From assembly GCA_964414835.1 (NCBI GenBank), contig CAYPWY010000014.1, positions 1 through 48,616 on the forward strand: DNA of 48,616 bases, read 5' to 3'. Made by a program: the position numbers and the translations under genes. Each line of letters starts with the position of its first letter. Position 1 is the first letter of the stretch. Below the pieces are notes generated by a model. The model worked only from the letters and a program-made list of their open reading frames with translations. It had not been told where the DNA came from and did not search any database. This DNA comes from Eshraghiella sp964414835 (GTDB lineage: Bacteria > Bacillota > Clostridia > Lachnospirales > Lachnospiraceae). This document shows positions 24,584-34,256 of this stretch, piece by piece.

Positions 24584-24612
24584 TTGCGGATTGAACCGGC
24601 TTTGTGTATAAT
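24584..24612 (+). promoter_or_regulatory. Promoter of the DUF5717-DUF5716 cluster
   Basis: TTGCGG (24584-24589) and a perfect TATAAT (24607-24612) have a 17-base spacer, beginning just 3 bases after the rarA stop codon. It could drive the whole 24673-31549 run. Confidence 0.6.
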
Positions 24613-24672
24613 AAAAAGATATAGTAGTTATCATAGTGGGTGATTGTGCCTGCCTGAATGAATGGAGAACCA

Positions 24673-27600
24673 ATGAAGGAGCAGATTAACAGATTTGCCA
24701 GAGGCGTTTTTGAATATGAGACTGCGGTAATCCGTATTAAGGACAGCTTAATAGATGCTGTTGTTGATAAGAATAGAGAGTACGTTGGTGTTATTGAGTT
24801 TGAAGAGGCAACAGATAAAAATCTCAAGGGTATAATTTATACTGACAACGACAAGGTGCTGCTTAAGTCTAACACCTTTTTTGGCAATAAAGTAAGAGCT
24901 GAATATGAAGTTGACTGCAAAGATGCTCTTAACGGTGACGTCATTGAGGGTGTATTTAATATTGTCAGCAATGGCGGGGAGAAAAGTATTCCGTATACTT
25001 TCAGAGTGGAGGCAGGCTCTCATGACAGCTCTGTGGGGGTAGTGCGCAGCCTGTCCCAATTTGCAGACTTGGCAAAAACCAATCCACTGGAGGCTCTTAA
25101 GCTTTTTGAAGCAGAGGATTTTGAGGATGTATATATTGGTGATGATATGACTCTTCGCTGTGTATATGAAGGACTCTGCAAAGGAGCGGATGCCCGTTCC
25201 GGTATGGAGGAATTTCTTATAGCAATCCACAAAAAAAGTACAATCAACATAACTCTGCCTAAGAAATCAGAGCTTTTTCGTGACCTCACATCCAATTATA
25301 AGGACACGATAATGGTGGAGCGTGATTCATGGGGATTTATGGACGTAAGTGTATATACGGACGCTCCGTTTATAAGGCTTGACAGAACCGTTATAGAGTC
25401 AGAGCTTTTTGCAGGCGGAAAATATGAACTGGCATATATTATAGATGTAAGCAAGCTTCATCCTGGTAATAATTACGGTCAGATTGTTTTTGAAACCATA
25501 TGCAAACGTAATGTTTTTACGGTTCAGGTAATTAACGGCGGCTTGTCGGAGGAAGCGCACAAACGCCATAAGATACGAAAGCTTGACGGCGAGCTGATGA
25601 CACTTTACATACGTTTCAGAACTCATAAAATTAATGTATCCGACTGGATGAGAGAGTCGCGGATTATACTTGAGACAATAAGGGAAACCGATGATTCATC
25701 TCCGTTTTACAGACTGGCGCTGGCACAGATATATATTGCAGGTCATAAGGATGAGCTTGCCAAGGAGCTTATAGAGAATGTCAAGGATGAGATTAATGCG
25801 GAGGCAGTGACGGAATATCCGCTTTACTGCTATTTTATCTATGTTAATACTCTTTACAATAAAGACAGGGCATATTCCAAAAGAGCCGCGGCTGTTGTGA
25901 AGGAATGTTACCGTGTAAGCGAGGACTGGCGTGTTCTGTGGACGCTTCTTTTTATGGACAAGGAGCTTGAACAGAATAAAAGTCTTAAATTACTGAGAAT
26001 TAAAGAGCAGTTTAACAAGGGCTGCACAAGCCCTGCTATGTACATAGAGGCTTGTAATATTCTCAATGAACAGCCAATGCTGCTCAGAGTATTGAACTCA
26101 TTTGAGATAAATGTGCTTCTGTTCGGTTCAAGAAACGGTATGCTTGATGACAGGTTGTGTTCGCAGGCGGCTGCAATGCTTCTCAATGTCAAGAATGGAA
26201 CGGCTGGAAGTATTGCTTTGCTCAAATCGCTGTATGATATGAATAATGATATACAGATTCTTGAAAGCCTTTGCAAGCTTTTGATACGCTCGGCCAAGGT
26301 GGGAAAACGTTATATAGAATACTATGGGAAGGCCATTGAGCGTGAGCTTAAAATAACCCAGCTTTTTGAATATTATATTATTTCAAGGCGCATGGATGAT
26401 ATGAGTCCGCTGCCTAAAATGCTTTTGATGTATTTCAGTTATAATAATGACCTTGATTACAAACGCAAAGCATATCTTTTTGCCAATATAATACACAATA
26501 AGGCAGATAATGTACAGGTATACAAAAGCTATCTTCCGCAGATGAGGATTTTCGTGGAAAAACAGCTTATGACAGGACACATCAACAGCCATCTTGCCTA
26601 TATATACAAGAATATTGTACAGGCGGATATGGTCAATGAAGAAAATGCTGCACCTGTATCTGAGATATATTTTACATACAGGGTTGAATGCCGCAATCCT
26701 AAAATACGCAGTGTGGTAGTGCGCCACAAGGAAAGCAATAGTGAAAAGGAATATCCTGTTATCGGGGATGAGGCATATGTACGCATATATACAAATCAGG
26801 CGGCACTGTTCTTTGTGGCAGTGGATGGGAACAGATATTGCTACGGAATACAGCATAAGGTCACAAGACTTCTTGAGGATGAAGTGATAATAAGGCAATG
26901 TCTTATAAAAGAACCACGTCTTATACATGTGAAGCTTTCTTATTGTGAAAAATTTCTCAAATACGAGAAGAAAACCTTAGAGGCAGTGGAGAATATAATA
27001 AGCCTTTCAAAGCTTCCTGAGATGAGCAGGTTTTACAGGCGCAAGCTTGTATCTGCCGTTATTGACTATTTTTATAACGGATATGATGAAGAAGGATTTG
27101 AAAAGTTCATTGCGGATGTGGATATTGAGAGTCTTAATGAGGACGATATTGTAAAGGTCACAGAGATATATATAATTCAGGGCAAATATGCCAAGGCCTT
27201 TGAGCTTGTACGGAAACACTCGGCAATGCATATTATGCCTAAGAGGCTTATGCGTCTTTGTTCCAAGCTGATAGAAGCATATGATTACCGCTATCTTGAC
27301 GAGCTGGCATATACCAGCAGCCTTTGCTATTCAGGCGGTATGTATGATGAAGTAATAATATCATATCTTGTGAATTTTTATAACGGAACCACTGACAATA
27401 TGATTATTTTGTGGAAAACCGCTATGGAGCAGGGCATCGATACACATGAACTTGAGGAGCGTATTGTGGCACAAATGATGTTTGCCCATTCACATAATGA
27501 ACTGATACATGATATTTTTGAGAATTATTATGCAAAAGGAGCCAATGACAGAATCGTGGAGGCATATCTTGCATATTACTCCTATGAATATTTTGTCAGA

Positions 27601-28224
27601 GAGAATAATATATCGGAGCGTGTGTTTGATATAATAGAATCCACGCTGGAAAACGGTAAAAAGCTTGCAGTGGTGTGTAAGCTTGCACTGTTAAAATATT
27701 ATTCTGAATTTGAAAGTCTGACACAGTTCCGCAGGGAATTGGCGGAAGAGCTTGTTTTGGAGCTCGTACGGCGGTCATATATATTTCCGTTTTATACCAG
27801 GCTTGCGGCCTTTATAAAGCTGCCATTTGATGTGGTTGACAAGACAATGGTGGAATACAGAACCAATCCTGCCCACAAGGTGGTAATCCATTATGTATAC
27901 GAGGATAAATCACACCGCAAAAGCTATGTGTCAGAAGATATGAATAATGTCTATGAGGGAATTTTTGTTAAGAACTTTGTATTGTTTTACGGTGAAACGG
28001 TACAGTATTATATATCCGAGGAAGGTGAAGACGGTGAGCATACCACTGAAAGCCTCAGAATAGTCAACAAAAGCATAAATCCTGACAGGGCGCAGGGAAG
28101 ATATGAGGCACTCAATGATATAATTGCCAGCCGTGACACACATGATAAAGAAACCTTTAAAAAGCTTGTACATTCATATGCGGTAAGCGAGTGCGTTACC
28201 GAACAGTTGTTTAAGCCGCTGTAA
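24673..28224 (+). CDS. Very large DUF5717-like protein (1183 aa), unknown
   Basis: The 1183-aa product has no signal peptide and no clear membrane segment. The N-terminal 300 residues look beta-rich: V-I-E-F-E-E-A-T and repeated I-P-Y-T-F-R-V-E-type strands suggest immunoglobulin-like units. The rest is a long array of helical hairpins resembling TPR/solenoid repeats, from about 310 to 1050. A beta-rich C-terminal part follows. I associate it with the DUF5717 family of Lachnospiraceae. ATG 24673 is preferred because GGAGAA lies before it; ATG 24658 is in frame but has a weak site. It is followed after 19 bases by the DUF5716-like gene, so translation is probably linked. A scaffold role is inference. 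Confidence 0.75.
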   Translation: MKEQINRFARGVFEYETAVIRIKDSLIDAVVDKNREYVGVIEFEEATDKNLKGIIYTDNDKVLLKSNTFFGNKVRAEYEVDCKDALNGDVIEGVFNIVSNGGEKSIPYTFRVEAGSHDSSVGVVRSLSQFADLAKTNPLEALKLFEAEDFEDVYIGDDMTLRCVYEGLCKGADARSGMEEFLIAIHKKSTINITLPKKSELFRDLTSNYKDTIMVERDSWGFMDVSVYTDAPFIRLDRTVIESELFAGGKYELAYIIDVSKLHPGNNYGQIVFETICKRNVFTVQVINGGLSEEAHKRHKIRKLDGELMTLYIRFRTHKINVSDWMRESRIILETIRETDDSSPFYRLALAQIYIAGHKDELAKELIENVKDEINAEAVTEYPLYCYFIYVNTLYNKDRAYSKRAAAVVKECYRVSEDWRVLWTLLFMDKELEQNKSLKLLRIKEQFNKGCTSPAMYIEACNILNEQPMLLRVLNSFEINVLLFGSRNGMLDDRLCSQAAAMLLNVKNGTAGSIALLKSLYDMNNDIQILESLCKLLIRSAKVGKRYIEYYGKAIERELKITQLFEYYIISRRMDDMSPLPKMLLMYFSYNNDLDYKRKAYLFANIIHNKADNVQVYKSYLPQMRIFVEKQLMTGHINSHLAYIYKNIVQADMVNEENAAPVSEIYFTYRVECRNPKIRSVVVRHKESNSEKEYPVIGDEAYVRIYTNQAALFFVAVDGNRYCYGIQHKVTRLLEDEVIIRQCLIKEPRLIHVKLSYCEKFLKYEKKTLEAVENIISLSKLPEMSRFYRRKLVSAVIDYFYNGYDEEGFEKFIADVDIESLNEDDIVKVTEIYIIQGKYAKAFELVRKHSAMHIMPKRLMRLCSKLIEAYDYRYLDELAYTSSLCYSGGMYDEVIISYLVNFYNGTTDNMIILWKTAMEQGIDTHELEERIVAQMMFAHSHNELIHDIFENYYAKGANDRIVEAYLAYYSYEYFVRENNISERVFDIIESTLENGKKLAVVCKLALLKYYSEFESLTQFRRELAEELVLELVRRSYIFPFYTRLAAFIKLPFDVVDKTMVEYRTNPAHKVVIHYVYEDKSHRKSYVSEDMNNVYEGIFVKNFVLFYGETVQYYISEEGEDGEHTTESLRIVNKSINPDRAQGRYEALNDIIASRDTHDKETFKKLVHSYAVSECVTEQLFKPL

Positions 28225-28243
28225 TATAAGGCGAAAGGAAGCT

Positions 28244-29515
28244 ATGGATACCAAGGAATACTATTTTTGTGTGGGAATAGACTTAGGAAGTGATTATTCC
28301 CAGGTAAGCTACTATAACTATCAGAATAAAGAACCTGTGTCGGTGAATTTTGAGGGACAGGAATGGAAATACAGAGTTCCCACAACGGTCAGCAAGACAA
28401 TCGGCAGAAGCGAATGGTTTGCAGGTGATGAGGCTGTGCATAGTGCCAAGCTTGGTGAGGCGGTGCTTGTGGAAGACCTGCTTAAGAAGGCGGCAGACAA
28501 GAATCCTGTCAGGGTTGATGACACCTCGGTTATGCCCATAGAGCTGCTGGAGAGATATTTGGATTACATTATCCAGCTTGTCAAAGCAGAGGGCGGCAGC
28601 GAGGTTGTAGACCGGGTGTGCATAACACTGGCGGATTATAATATATCCGTCCTTAACGTTATTGTCAAAGCTATGGAGAACATAGGAATATCCAGGGACA
28701 GGCTTGTTACGTCAAGCTATGATGAGAGTTTCATATACTATGCTGTCAGTCAGAAAGAGGAACTCTGGAAAAATGACGTATTTCTTTTTGATTATGATGA
28801 AGCCGGACTTGCAGTCAAAAGAATGTATATCGTCAATGAACGGGGAACAAGGATAGTTATGGTCCATACGGACGAGTTCTATGATGAGCTTTCCTATGAT
28901 GTGTGGGAAAATAAACTGTCAGCAGAATATCTTGATGATAAATTATATCAGATTGCAATGAAGCTGTTTAACAAAAGGAATATATCCACTGTGTACCTTA
29001 CGGGAATTGCCTTTGCAGACGATATAAAGCTGCCGTCCTTTATCAATTATATATGTGACAGGCGGCGTGTGTTTGCAGGAAATAATCTATACTGTAAGGG
29101 CGCATGTTATCAGGCGTTTGCAGATATTACAGGCGGGCTTAAGGATGTTATGCTGGCCTGCAAGGAACGAATAACCACCGGAATTGAGATGAAAATTTCT
29201 GACAGGGGAAGAGATAAGATTCTCAGGATGGTCAGACCCGGAATTAATTGGTTTGGTGCTGACTGCGAATATGATTTTATCGTGGATAATGCAGAGGCGG
29301 TGGAAATATTTTTATCCCCTGTGGACACAAGGGAAAAACAGCTTGTGCGCGTACCGCTCAGCGACTTTCCCGACAGACCTGCCAAAGCCACCAGAATTAC
29401 GGTATCATTTTCCTTTACCAGTGATTCAAGATGTCATATGATGGTCAAGGACAGAGGTCTGGGGGAGTTCTACAACAGCAGCGGAAGAGTTATTAACGAA
29501 GAATTATTGTTATAA
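28244..29515 (+). CDS. DUF5716-like protein with actin/Hsp70-type nucleotide fold
   Basis: The 423-aa protein begins F-C-V-G-I-D-L-G-S-D-Y-S-Q-V (8-21), which fits the phosphate-1 loop of the actin/Hsp70/sugar-kinase ATPases. V-F-L-F-D-Y-D-E-A-G-L-A (about 180-191) may be the phosphate-2 strand, with Y-D-E-A where actins have D-x-G. Y-L-T-G-I-A-F-A (about 251-258) resembles the adenosine motif. The last 80 residues look like a beta domain. I associate it with DUF5716. GGCGAAAGGAAG gives the ribosome site. It lies 19 bases after the large protein and 14 bases before the TPR gene. An ATP-driven chaperone or cytoskeletal role with its neighbours is inference. Confidence 0.75.
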   Translation: MDTKEYYFCVGIDLGSDYSQVSYYNYQNKEPVSVNFEGQEWKYRVPTTVSKTIGRSEWFAGDEAVHSAKLGEAVLVEDLLKKAADKNPVRVDDTSVMPIELLERYLDYIIQLVKAEGGSEVVDRVCITLADYNISVLNVIVKAMENIGISRDRLVTSSYDESFIYYAVSQKEELWKNDVFLFDYDEAGLAVKRMYIVNERGTRIVMVHTDEFYDELSYDVWENKLSAEYLDDKLYQIAMKLFNKRNISTVYLTGIAFADDIKLPSFINYICDRRRVFAGNNLYCKGACYQAFADITGGLKDVMLACKERITTGIEMKISDRGRDKILRMVRPGINWFGADCEYDFIVDNAEAVEIFLSPVDTREKQLVRVPLSDFPDRPAKATRITVSFSFTSDSRCHMMVKDRGLGEFYNSSGRVINEELLL

Positions 29516-29529
29516 TCGGAGATGAGATA

Positions 29530-30345
29530 ATGGCAGGCTTGATTTTGTGCAGAAGTAAATATGCGGACAGACCGTATTACATCAGTAATATGTCTATTAA
29601 CATATATTCTCTTGAAGAGTTATGTTATTACATATATAACAATATATATCTTATCGGGACTGATTTGTTTGATGAGGGACTTGCGGCATATATAGATAAG
29701 GAGCTTGGAGAAAAGGAGCTTGCGGGTCAGATTGAATTTCTTATATCCCAGAATGCAGGCCTATCGGAGCTTGTAATGACGGTTCTCAGATATGTGGATT
29801 ATTACTCTGAGGAGGAAATAGGAGAGCTGTCGGAGATTATTGATGAGCTCGATACCCAGAATGTGTCGGAAAGGCTTAAGGCACGCGCAGATAATTTTCT
29901 GACCAACAAAAGGTACAGCAGCGCCATCCATAATTATGAAACTATTATATACGGAAAAAGAGACGCCAGTCTGAAGGATGATTTTTACGGAAACGTATGG
30001 CATAATATGGGGGTGGCATATGCCAGAATGTTTGCTTTCTATGAGGCAGTACAATGCTTTGAACATGCTTATCAGCTTAACCGTAGTGACGAATCCGCCA
30101 AGGCAGTACTCGCTGCCAAATGCTTTGAAAAGGGAAAAAGCGCAGGTGACAGTCAGGATGAGCTGATGTATGTGACATACAGGGAGATAGAGACTCTTAT
30201 GGACCATGCGCCGGAGGAAACCGGATACCGTAAAATTAAAAATGCCTTTGAGATTAAGGAAGAAGGCAGAACTAATGAATATTACGCCGCAATGGATGGT
30301 ATAATAGATAATTGGAAGTTTGATTACAGGAATTATATTAAGTAG
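29530..30345 (+). CDS. TPR-containing protein of the DUF5717/5716 cluster
   Basis: The 271-aa soluble protein has an N-terminal region with Y-S-L-E-E-L-C-Y-Y-I-Y-N and alternating helices, then at least two tetratricopeptide-like hairpins (about 110-205). These include W-H-N-M-G-V-A-Y-A-R-M-F-A-F-Y-E-A-V followed by F-E-H-A-Y-Q-L-N, a clear TPR match. No membrane segment is visible. GGAGATGAG precedes the ATG. It sits between the actin/Hsp70-like protein and the coiled-coil membrane protein, so it is a natural adaptor between them; that is inference from order and fold. Confidence 0.78.
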   Translation: MAGLILCRSKYADRPYYISNMSINIYSLEELCYYIYNNIYLIGTDLFDEGLAAYIDKELGEKELAGQIEFLISQNAGLSELVMTVLRYVDYYSEEEIGELSEIIDELDTQNVSERLKARADNFLTNKRYSSAIHNYETIIYGKRDASLKDDFYGNVWHNMGVAYARMFAFYEAVQCFEHAYQLNRSDESAKAVLAAKCFEKGKSAGDSQDELMYVTYREIETLMDHAPEETGYRKIKNAFEIKEEGRTNEYYAAMDGIIDNWKFDYRNYIK

Positions 30346-30367
30346 CAGATAATAAGAGGAAGTCTTT

Positions 30368-31549
30368 ATGTGGATTTTTAACAGAAAGCGCAAAAAGAAA
30401 AAAGAAGAGTACATATATCTGAACCCGGAGCTGGATATTGAAGCGGAGTTTGAAAAGCGCAGGGAAACCGAAAAAAACGATAAAGTTTTTGATGAGATTT
30501 CCAAGCTTCAATATGTAAGAACCCAGTGCCAGCTTATGACAGAGTCCTCTGATTACATAAATGAGCTTAAAGAGGAATACCAGTCAGTGGGCTCCCATCT
30601 TATGGACATACAGGTTATAGAATCACAGGACGAGCAGATGCGGGAAAAGCTTAAAAATACCGCTTCGGAAATAATCAAGCTTAAAGAAGCAAGATTGAAA
30701 TACCGCAATGAACCTTTAAAGCTCCCCAAAAGCCAGTATGAGATGTTTGAGAAATATCAGGACGAGTTCCCAAAGGCGCTTATGAATCTTCAAAATGATG
30801 AGAAGTACAGCAGCGCCGTCAAGCACGATATACGTGTTTTGGAGGCGGAGAAGGTAAATCTTAAAGAAGAGATTGAGAATGCATCCATGAGACGCACTAA
30901 CGTAAGAAACATATCAATAGTGTCCCTGCTTGGAATAATCGGTGTGTTTATAATATTTTTTGTGTCGGGACAGCTCAATTCCAACAACGGAATGACACTT
31001 TTTATGGTAGTGCTTTTGCTGGCAGCGGTATATACATTTTTGATGTTTTTAATACTGCGCAATTCGGCATACAGAATGAAAATAGCTGAGAAAAAGCTTG
31101 CAAGAGCCATAACTCTTTTGAACAGCACAAAGATAAAATATGTTAATATAGTCAACAGCGTTGAGTACCAGCAGGATAAATTCCGAGTCAAGAACTCATA
31201 TGAGCTAAGCAGAATGTACGAAGCATATCTTGATGATAAACGCAAGGAAGAAAAATATCAGAATTCGGCAAAAGAGATTGACGAGGCATCTTACAGAATG
31301 GCAGAATTGTTAGCGGAACTTAATCTTTATGATGCAGGTATATGGAGTTCGCAGCTTGAAGCCATAGTGGAGCAGGAGGCCATGCGTCAGGTGCATAAGA
31401 CCTTGAAAACACAGCATCAGAAGCTTCGTGAGCAGATAGATTATAATATGGCAAGAATAGAGAGCGCAAAAAGCAGCGTTATGGATATGGTGAAGAAGTA
31501 TCCGAATCTTGCCGGTCAGATTATGGAGATTGTTGATTCCTACGAATAA
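30368..31549 (+). CDS. Coiled-coil protein with two central membrane segments
   Basis: The 393-aa product starts with a very basic stretch (R-K-R-K-K-K-K, 6-12) and then a charged helical region (about 20-175) with heptad character. Two hydrophobic segments follow (about 182-200 and 209-230) separated by a tiny loop (N-S-N-N-G), then a second coiled-coil region (about 235-390). Both long arms should be cytoplasmic, anchored by a membrane hairpin. I recognise no family. GAGGA precedes the ATG. Position as the last gene of the cluster suggests it is the membrane anchor for the large solenoid, TPR and actin/Hsp70-like proteins. Confidence 0.75.
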   Translation: MWIFNRKRKKKKEEYIYLNPELDIEAEFEKRRETEKNDKVFDEISKLQYVRTQCQLMTESSDYINELKEEYQSVGSHLMDIQVIESQDEQMREKLKNTASEIIKLKEARLKYRNEPLKLPKSQYEMFEKYQDEFPKALMNLQNDEKYSSAVKHDIRVLEAEKVNLKEEIENASMRRTNVRNISIVSLLGIIGVFIIFFVSGQLNSNNGMTLFMVVLLLAAVYTFLMFLILRNSAYRMKIAEKKLARAITLLNSTKIKYVNIVNSVEYQQDKFRVKNSYELSRMYEAYLDDKRKEEKYQNSAKEIDEASYRMAELLAELNLYDAGIWSSQLEAIVEQEAMRQVHKTLKTQHQKLREQIDYNMARIESAKSSVMDMVKKYPNLAGQIMEIVDSYE

Positions 31550-31585
31550 GGCATATTTTTCCAGACAAAGAAAGGAACATAAATT

Positions 31586-34222
31586 ATGAGTAAAGAACTT
31601 GAAAAAAACTACAACCCTTCAGAGATTGAAGGAAGAATCTACGACAGATGGCTTGAGAAAAAATACTTCCATGCAGAGCCTGACAAATCAAAGAAACCGT
31701 TTACAATAGTAATGCCGCCTCCAAATATTACAGGGCAGCTTCATATGGGACATGCCCTTGACAATACATTACAGGATATTCTTATAAGATTTAAGAGAAT
31801 GCAGGGCTATGAGGCATTGTGGGTTCCGGGAACTGACCACGCATCCATTGCCACAGAGGTTAAGGTAGTTGAAGCGATAGCAAAGGAAGGCCTTACAAAG
31901 GAAGAGCTTGGAAGAGAGAGGTTCCTTGACCGTGTATGGGATTGGAAAAAGGAATACGGAGGAAGAATCGTCAGCCAGCTTAAAAAGATGGGTTCATCAG
32001 CCGATTGGGACCGTGAGCGTTTCACAATGGACGAAGGCTGCTCCAAGGCGGTTCAGGAGGTGTTTGTAAATCTTTACAACAAAGGTCTTATATACAGAGG
32101 AAAGAGAATTATAAACTGGTGTCCTTGCTGTCTTACTTCAATATCTGACGCTGAGGTTGAGTATGAGGAGCAGGCAGGACATTTCTGGCATCTGAGGTAT
32201 CCTCTTTCAGACGGAAGCGGATATATAGAGATGGCAACCACAAGACCTGAGACAATGCTGGGTGATACAGCCGTTGCGGTTAATCCTGAGGATGACAGAT
32301 ACAGGGATTATGTGGGAAAGACGGTTATTCTTCCTATTGTTCACAGGGAGATTCCTATAATTGCCGACAGCTATGTTGATATGGAATTCGGTACAGGCGT
32401 TGTAAAAATAACACCGGCACATGACCCTAACGATTTTGAGGTGGGACTCAGACATAATCTTCCGGTAATCAATGTTCTGACAGATGATGCAAGAATTGTT
32501 GATGAGTACACTAAATATGCCGGAATGGACAGATACGAGGCAAGGGAAGCAATCGTTGCCGACCTTAAGGCAGAGGGCGCTCTTGTGGAGATTGAGGATT
32601 ATTCACATAATGTAGGAACCTGCTACCGCTGTCACACTACGGTAGAACCAAGAGTTTCAATGCAGTGGTTTGTAAAGATGGAGGAGCTTGCAAAGCCTGC
32701 CATTGAGGCTGTTAAATCAGGGGAGACTAAGTTTGTTCCTGAACACTTTGACAAAACCTATTACCATTGGCTTGAAAATATCAAGGACTGGTGTATTTCA
32801 AGACAGCTTTGGTGGGGACACAGAATACCGGCATATTACTGCGATGACTGCGGTGAAACCGTAGTTACCAAGGCTTCAGCCGTAGTGTGCCCTAAGTGCG
32901 GCAAGCCTATGCGTCAGGACCCTGATACTCTGGACACATGGTTTTCTTCGGCACTTTGGCCGTTTTCAACACTGGGATGGCCTGAAAAGACTGAGGAACT
33001 GGAATATTTTTACCCTACAAGCACACTTGTAACGGGATATGATATTATTTTATTCTGGGTAATCAGAATGATGTTTTCGGGAATTGAGCATACGGGAAAA
33101 GCTCCGTTCAATACAATATTTATTCACGGACTTGTAAGGGATTCGCAGGGACGCAAGATGAGTAAGTCCCTTGGAAACGGCATAGACCCGCTTGAGGTTA
33201 TTGACAAATACGGTGCGGATGCGCTGAGACTTACGCTTGTGACAGGAAATGCACCGGGTAATGATATGAGATTTTACTGGGAGCGTGTGGAGGCAAGCCG
33301 TAATTTTGCCAACAAGGTATGGAATGCTTCACGTTTCATTATGATGAATCTGGATAAAGCAGAGGTTAAGGATGTTGACCTTGATAAACTTACGGATGCA
33401 GATAAGTGGATTTTATCCAAGGTGAATACACTTGCTGCTGATGTAACCGATAATATGGAAAAATATGAGCTTGGTGTTGCAGTTTCCAAGATATATGATT
33501 TTATATGGGAGGAGTTCTGCGACTGGTATATTGAGATGGTTAAACCACGTCTCTATAATGATGAGGACGCTGGCAAGGCAGCGGCGCTTTGGACGCTGAA
33601 AACCGTACTTATCAGCTCACTTAAGCTTTTGCATCCGTATATGCCTTTTATTACAGAGGAAATTTTCTGTAATCTGTCAGATGAAGAATCAATTATGATT
33701 TCGGAATGGCCTGTATACAAGCCAGAGTGGAATTTTGACAAGGAAGAGAAAGCGGTTGAGACAATTAAGGAAGCTGTCAGAGGAATCCGTAATATGCGTT
33801 CGGGAATGAATGTACCTCCCAGCCGCAAGGCGAAGGTATATGTTGTAACTGAGGATTCGGAGCTTTCAGACATATTTGAAAACGGAAGGATATTCTTTAC
33901 AACATTGGCGTATGCATCAGAGGTAATAATTCAGACGGATAAGACCGGAATAGATGATGACGCCGTTGCTGTTATGATTCCTAAAGCTACGGTATATATG
34001 CCTTTTGCGGAGCTTGTTGATGTTGAGAAAGAAATTGAGCGTCTTAAGGCGGAAGAAAAACGTCTTGAAGGAGAGCTTAAGCGTGTCAACGGTATGCTTG
34101 GTAACGAGAAGTTTGTGTCAAAAGCACCTGCTGCCAAAATACAGGAGGAAAAGGACAAGCTTGAAAAATACACACAGATGATGGAGCAGGTTAAGGACAG
34201 GCTTGCGCATCTGACCAAATAG
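31586..34222 (+). CDS. valS: Valyl-tRNA synthetase
   Basis: The 878-aa class I synthetase has the HIGH motif as H-M-G-H (53-56) and K-M-S-K-S at 524-528. Its editing domain is indicated by T-T-R-P-E-T-M-L-G-D-T-A-V and by the T-G-V-V-K-I-T-P-A-H-D-P-N-D region. Zinc-ribbon cysteines lie around C-D-D-C-G and C-P-K-C-G, and a C-terminal coiled-coil arm spans about 810-878. It charges tRNA-Val. AAAGGAA precedes the ATG. Only 36 bases separate it from the coiled-coil gene and there is no room for a T-box leader, unusual for valS in Firmicutes, so its transcript probably begins upstream. Confidence 0.97.
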   Translation: MSKELEKNYNPSEIEGRIYDRWLEKKYFHAEPDKSKKPFTIVMPPPNITGQLHMGHALDNTLQDILIRFKRMQGYEALWVPGTDHASIATEVKVVEAIAKEGLTKEELGRERFLDRVWDWKKEYGGRIVSQLKKMGSSADWDRERFTMDEGCSKAVQEVFVNLYNKGLIYRGKRIINWCPCCLTSISDAEVEYEEQAGHFWHLRYPLSDGSGYIEMATTRPETMLGDTAVAVNPEDDRYRDYVGKTVILPIVHREIPIIADSYVDMEFGTGVVKITPAHDPNDFEVGLRHNLPVINVLTDDARIVDEYTKYAGMDRYEAREAIVADLKAEGALVEIEDYSHNVGTCYRCHTTVEPRVSMQWFVKMEELAKPAIEAVKSGETKFVPEHFDKTYYHWLENIKDWCISRQLWWGHRIPAYYCDDCGETVVTKASAVVCPKCGKPMRQDPDTLDTWFSSALWPFSTLGWPEKTEELEYFYPTSTLVTGYDIILFWVIRMMFSGIEHTGKAPFNTIFIHGLVRDSQGRKMSKSLGNGIDPLEVIDKYGADALRLTLVTGNAPGNDMRFYWERVEASRNFANKVWNASRFIMMNLDKAEVKDVDLDKLTDADKWILSKVNTLAADVTDNMEKYELGVAVSKIYDFIWEEFCDWYIEMVKPRLYNDEDAGKAAALWTLKTVLISSLKLLHPYMPFITEEIFCNLSDEESIMISEWPVYKPEWNFDKEEKAVETIKEAVRGIRNMRSGMNVPPSRKAKVYVVTEDSELSDIFENGRIFFTTLAYASEVIIQTDKTGIDDDAVAVMIPKATVYMPFAELVDVEKEIERLKAEEKRLEGELKRVNGMLGNEKFVSKAPAAKIQEEKDKLEKYTQMMEQVKDRLAHLTK

Positions 34223-34256
34223 ACAATTATTTTGAAGGAAGATAGAGGACAAAGCG

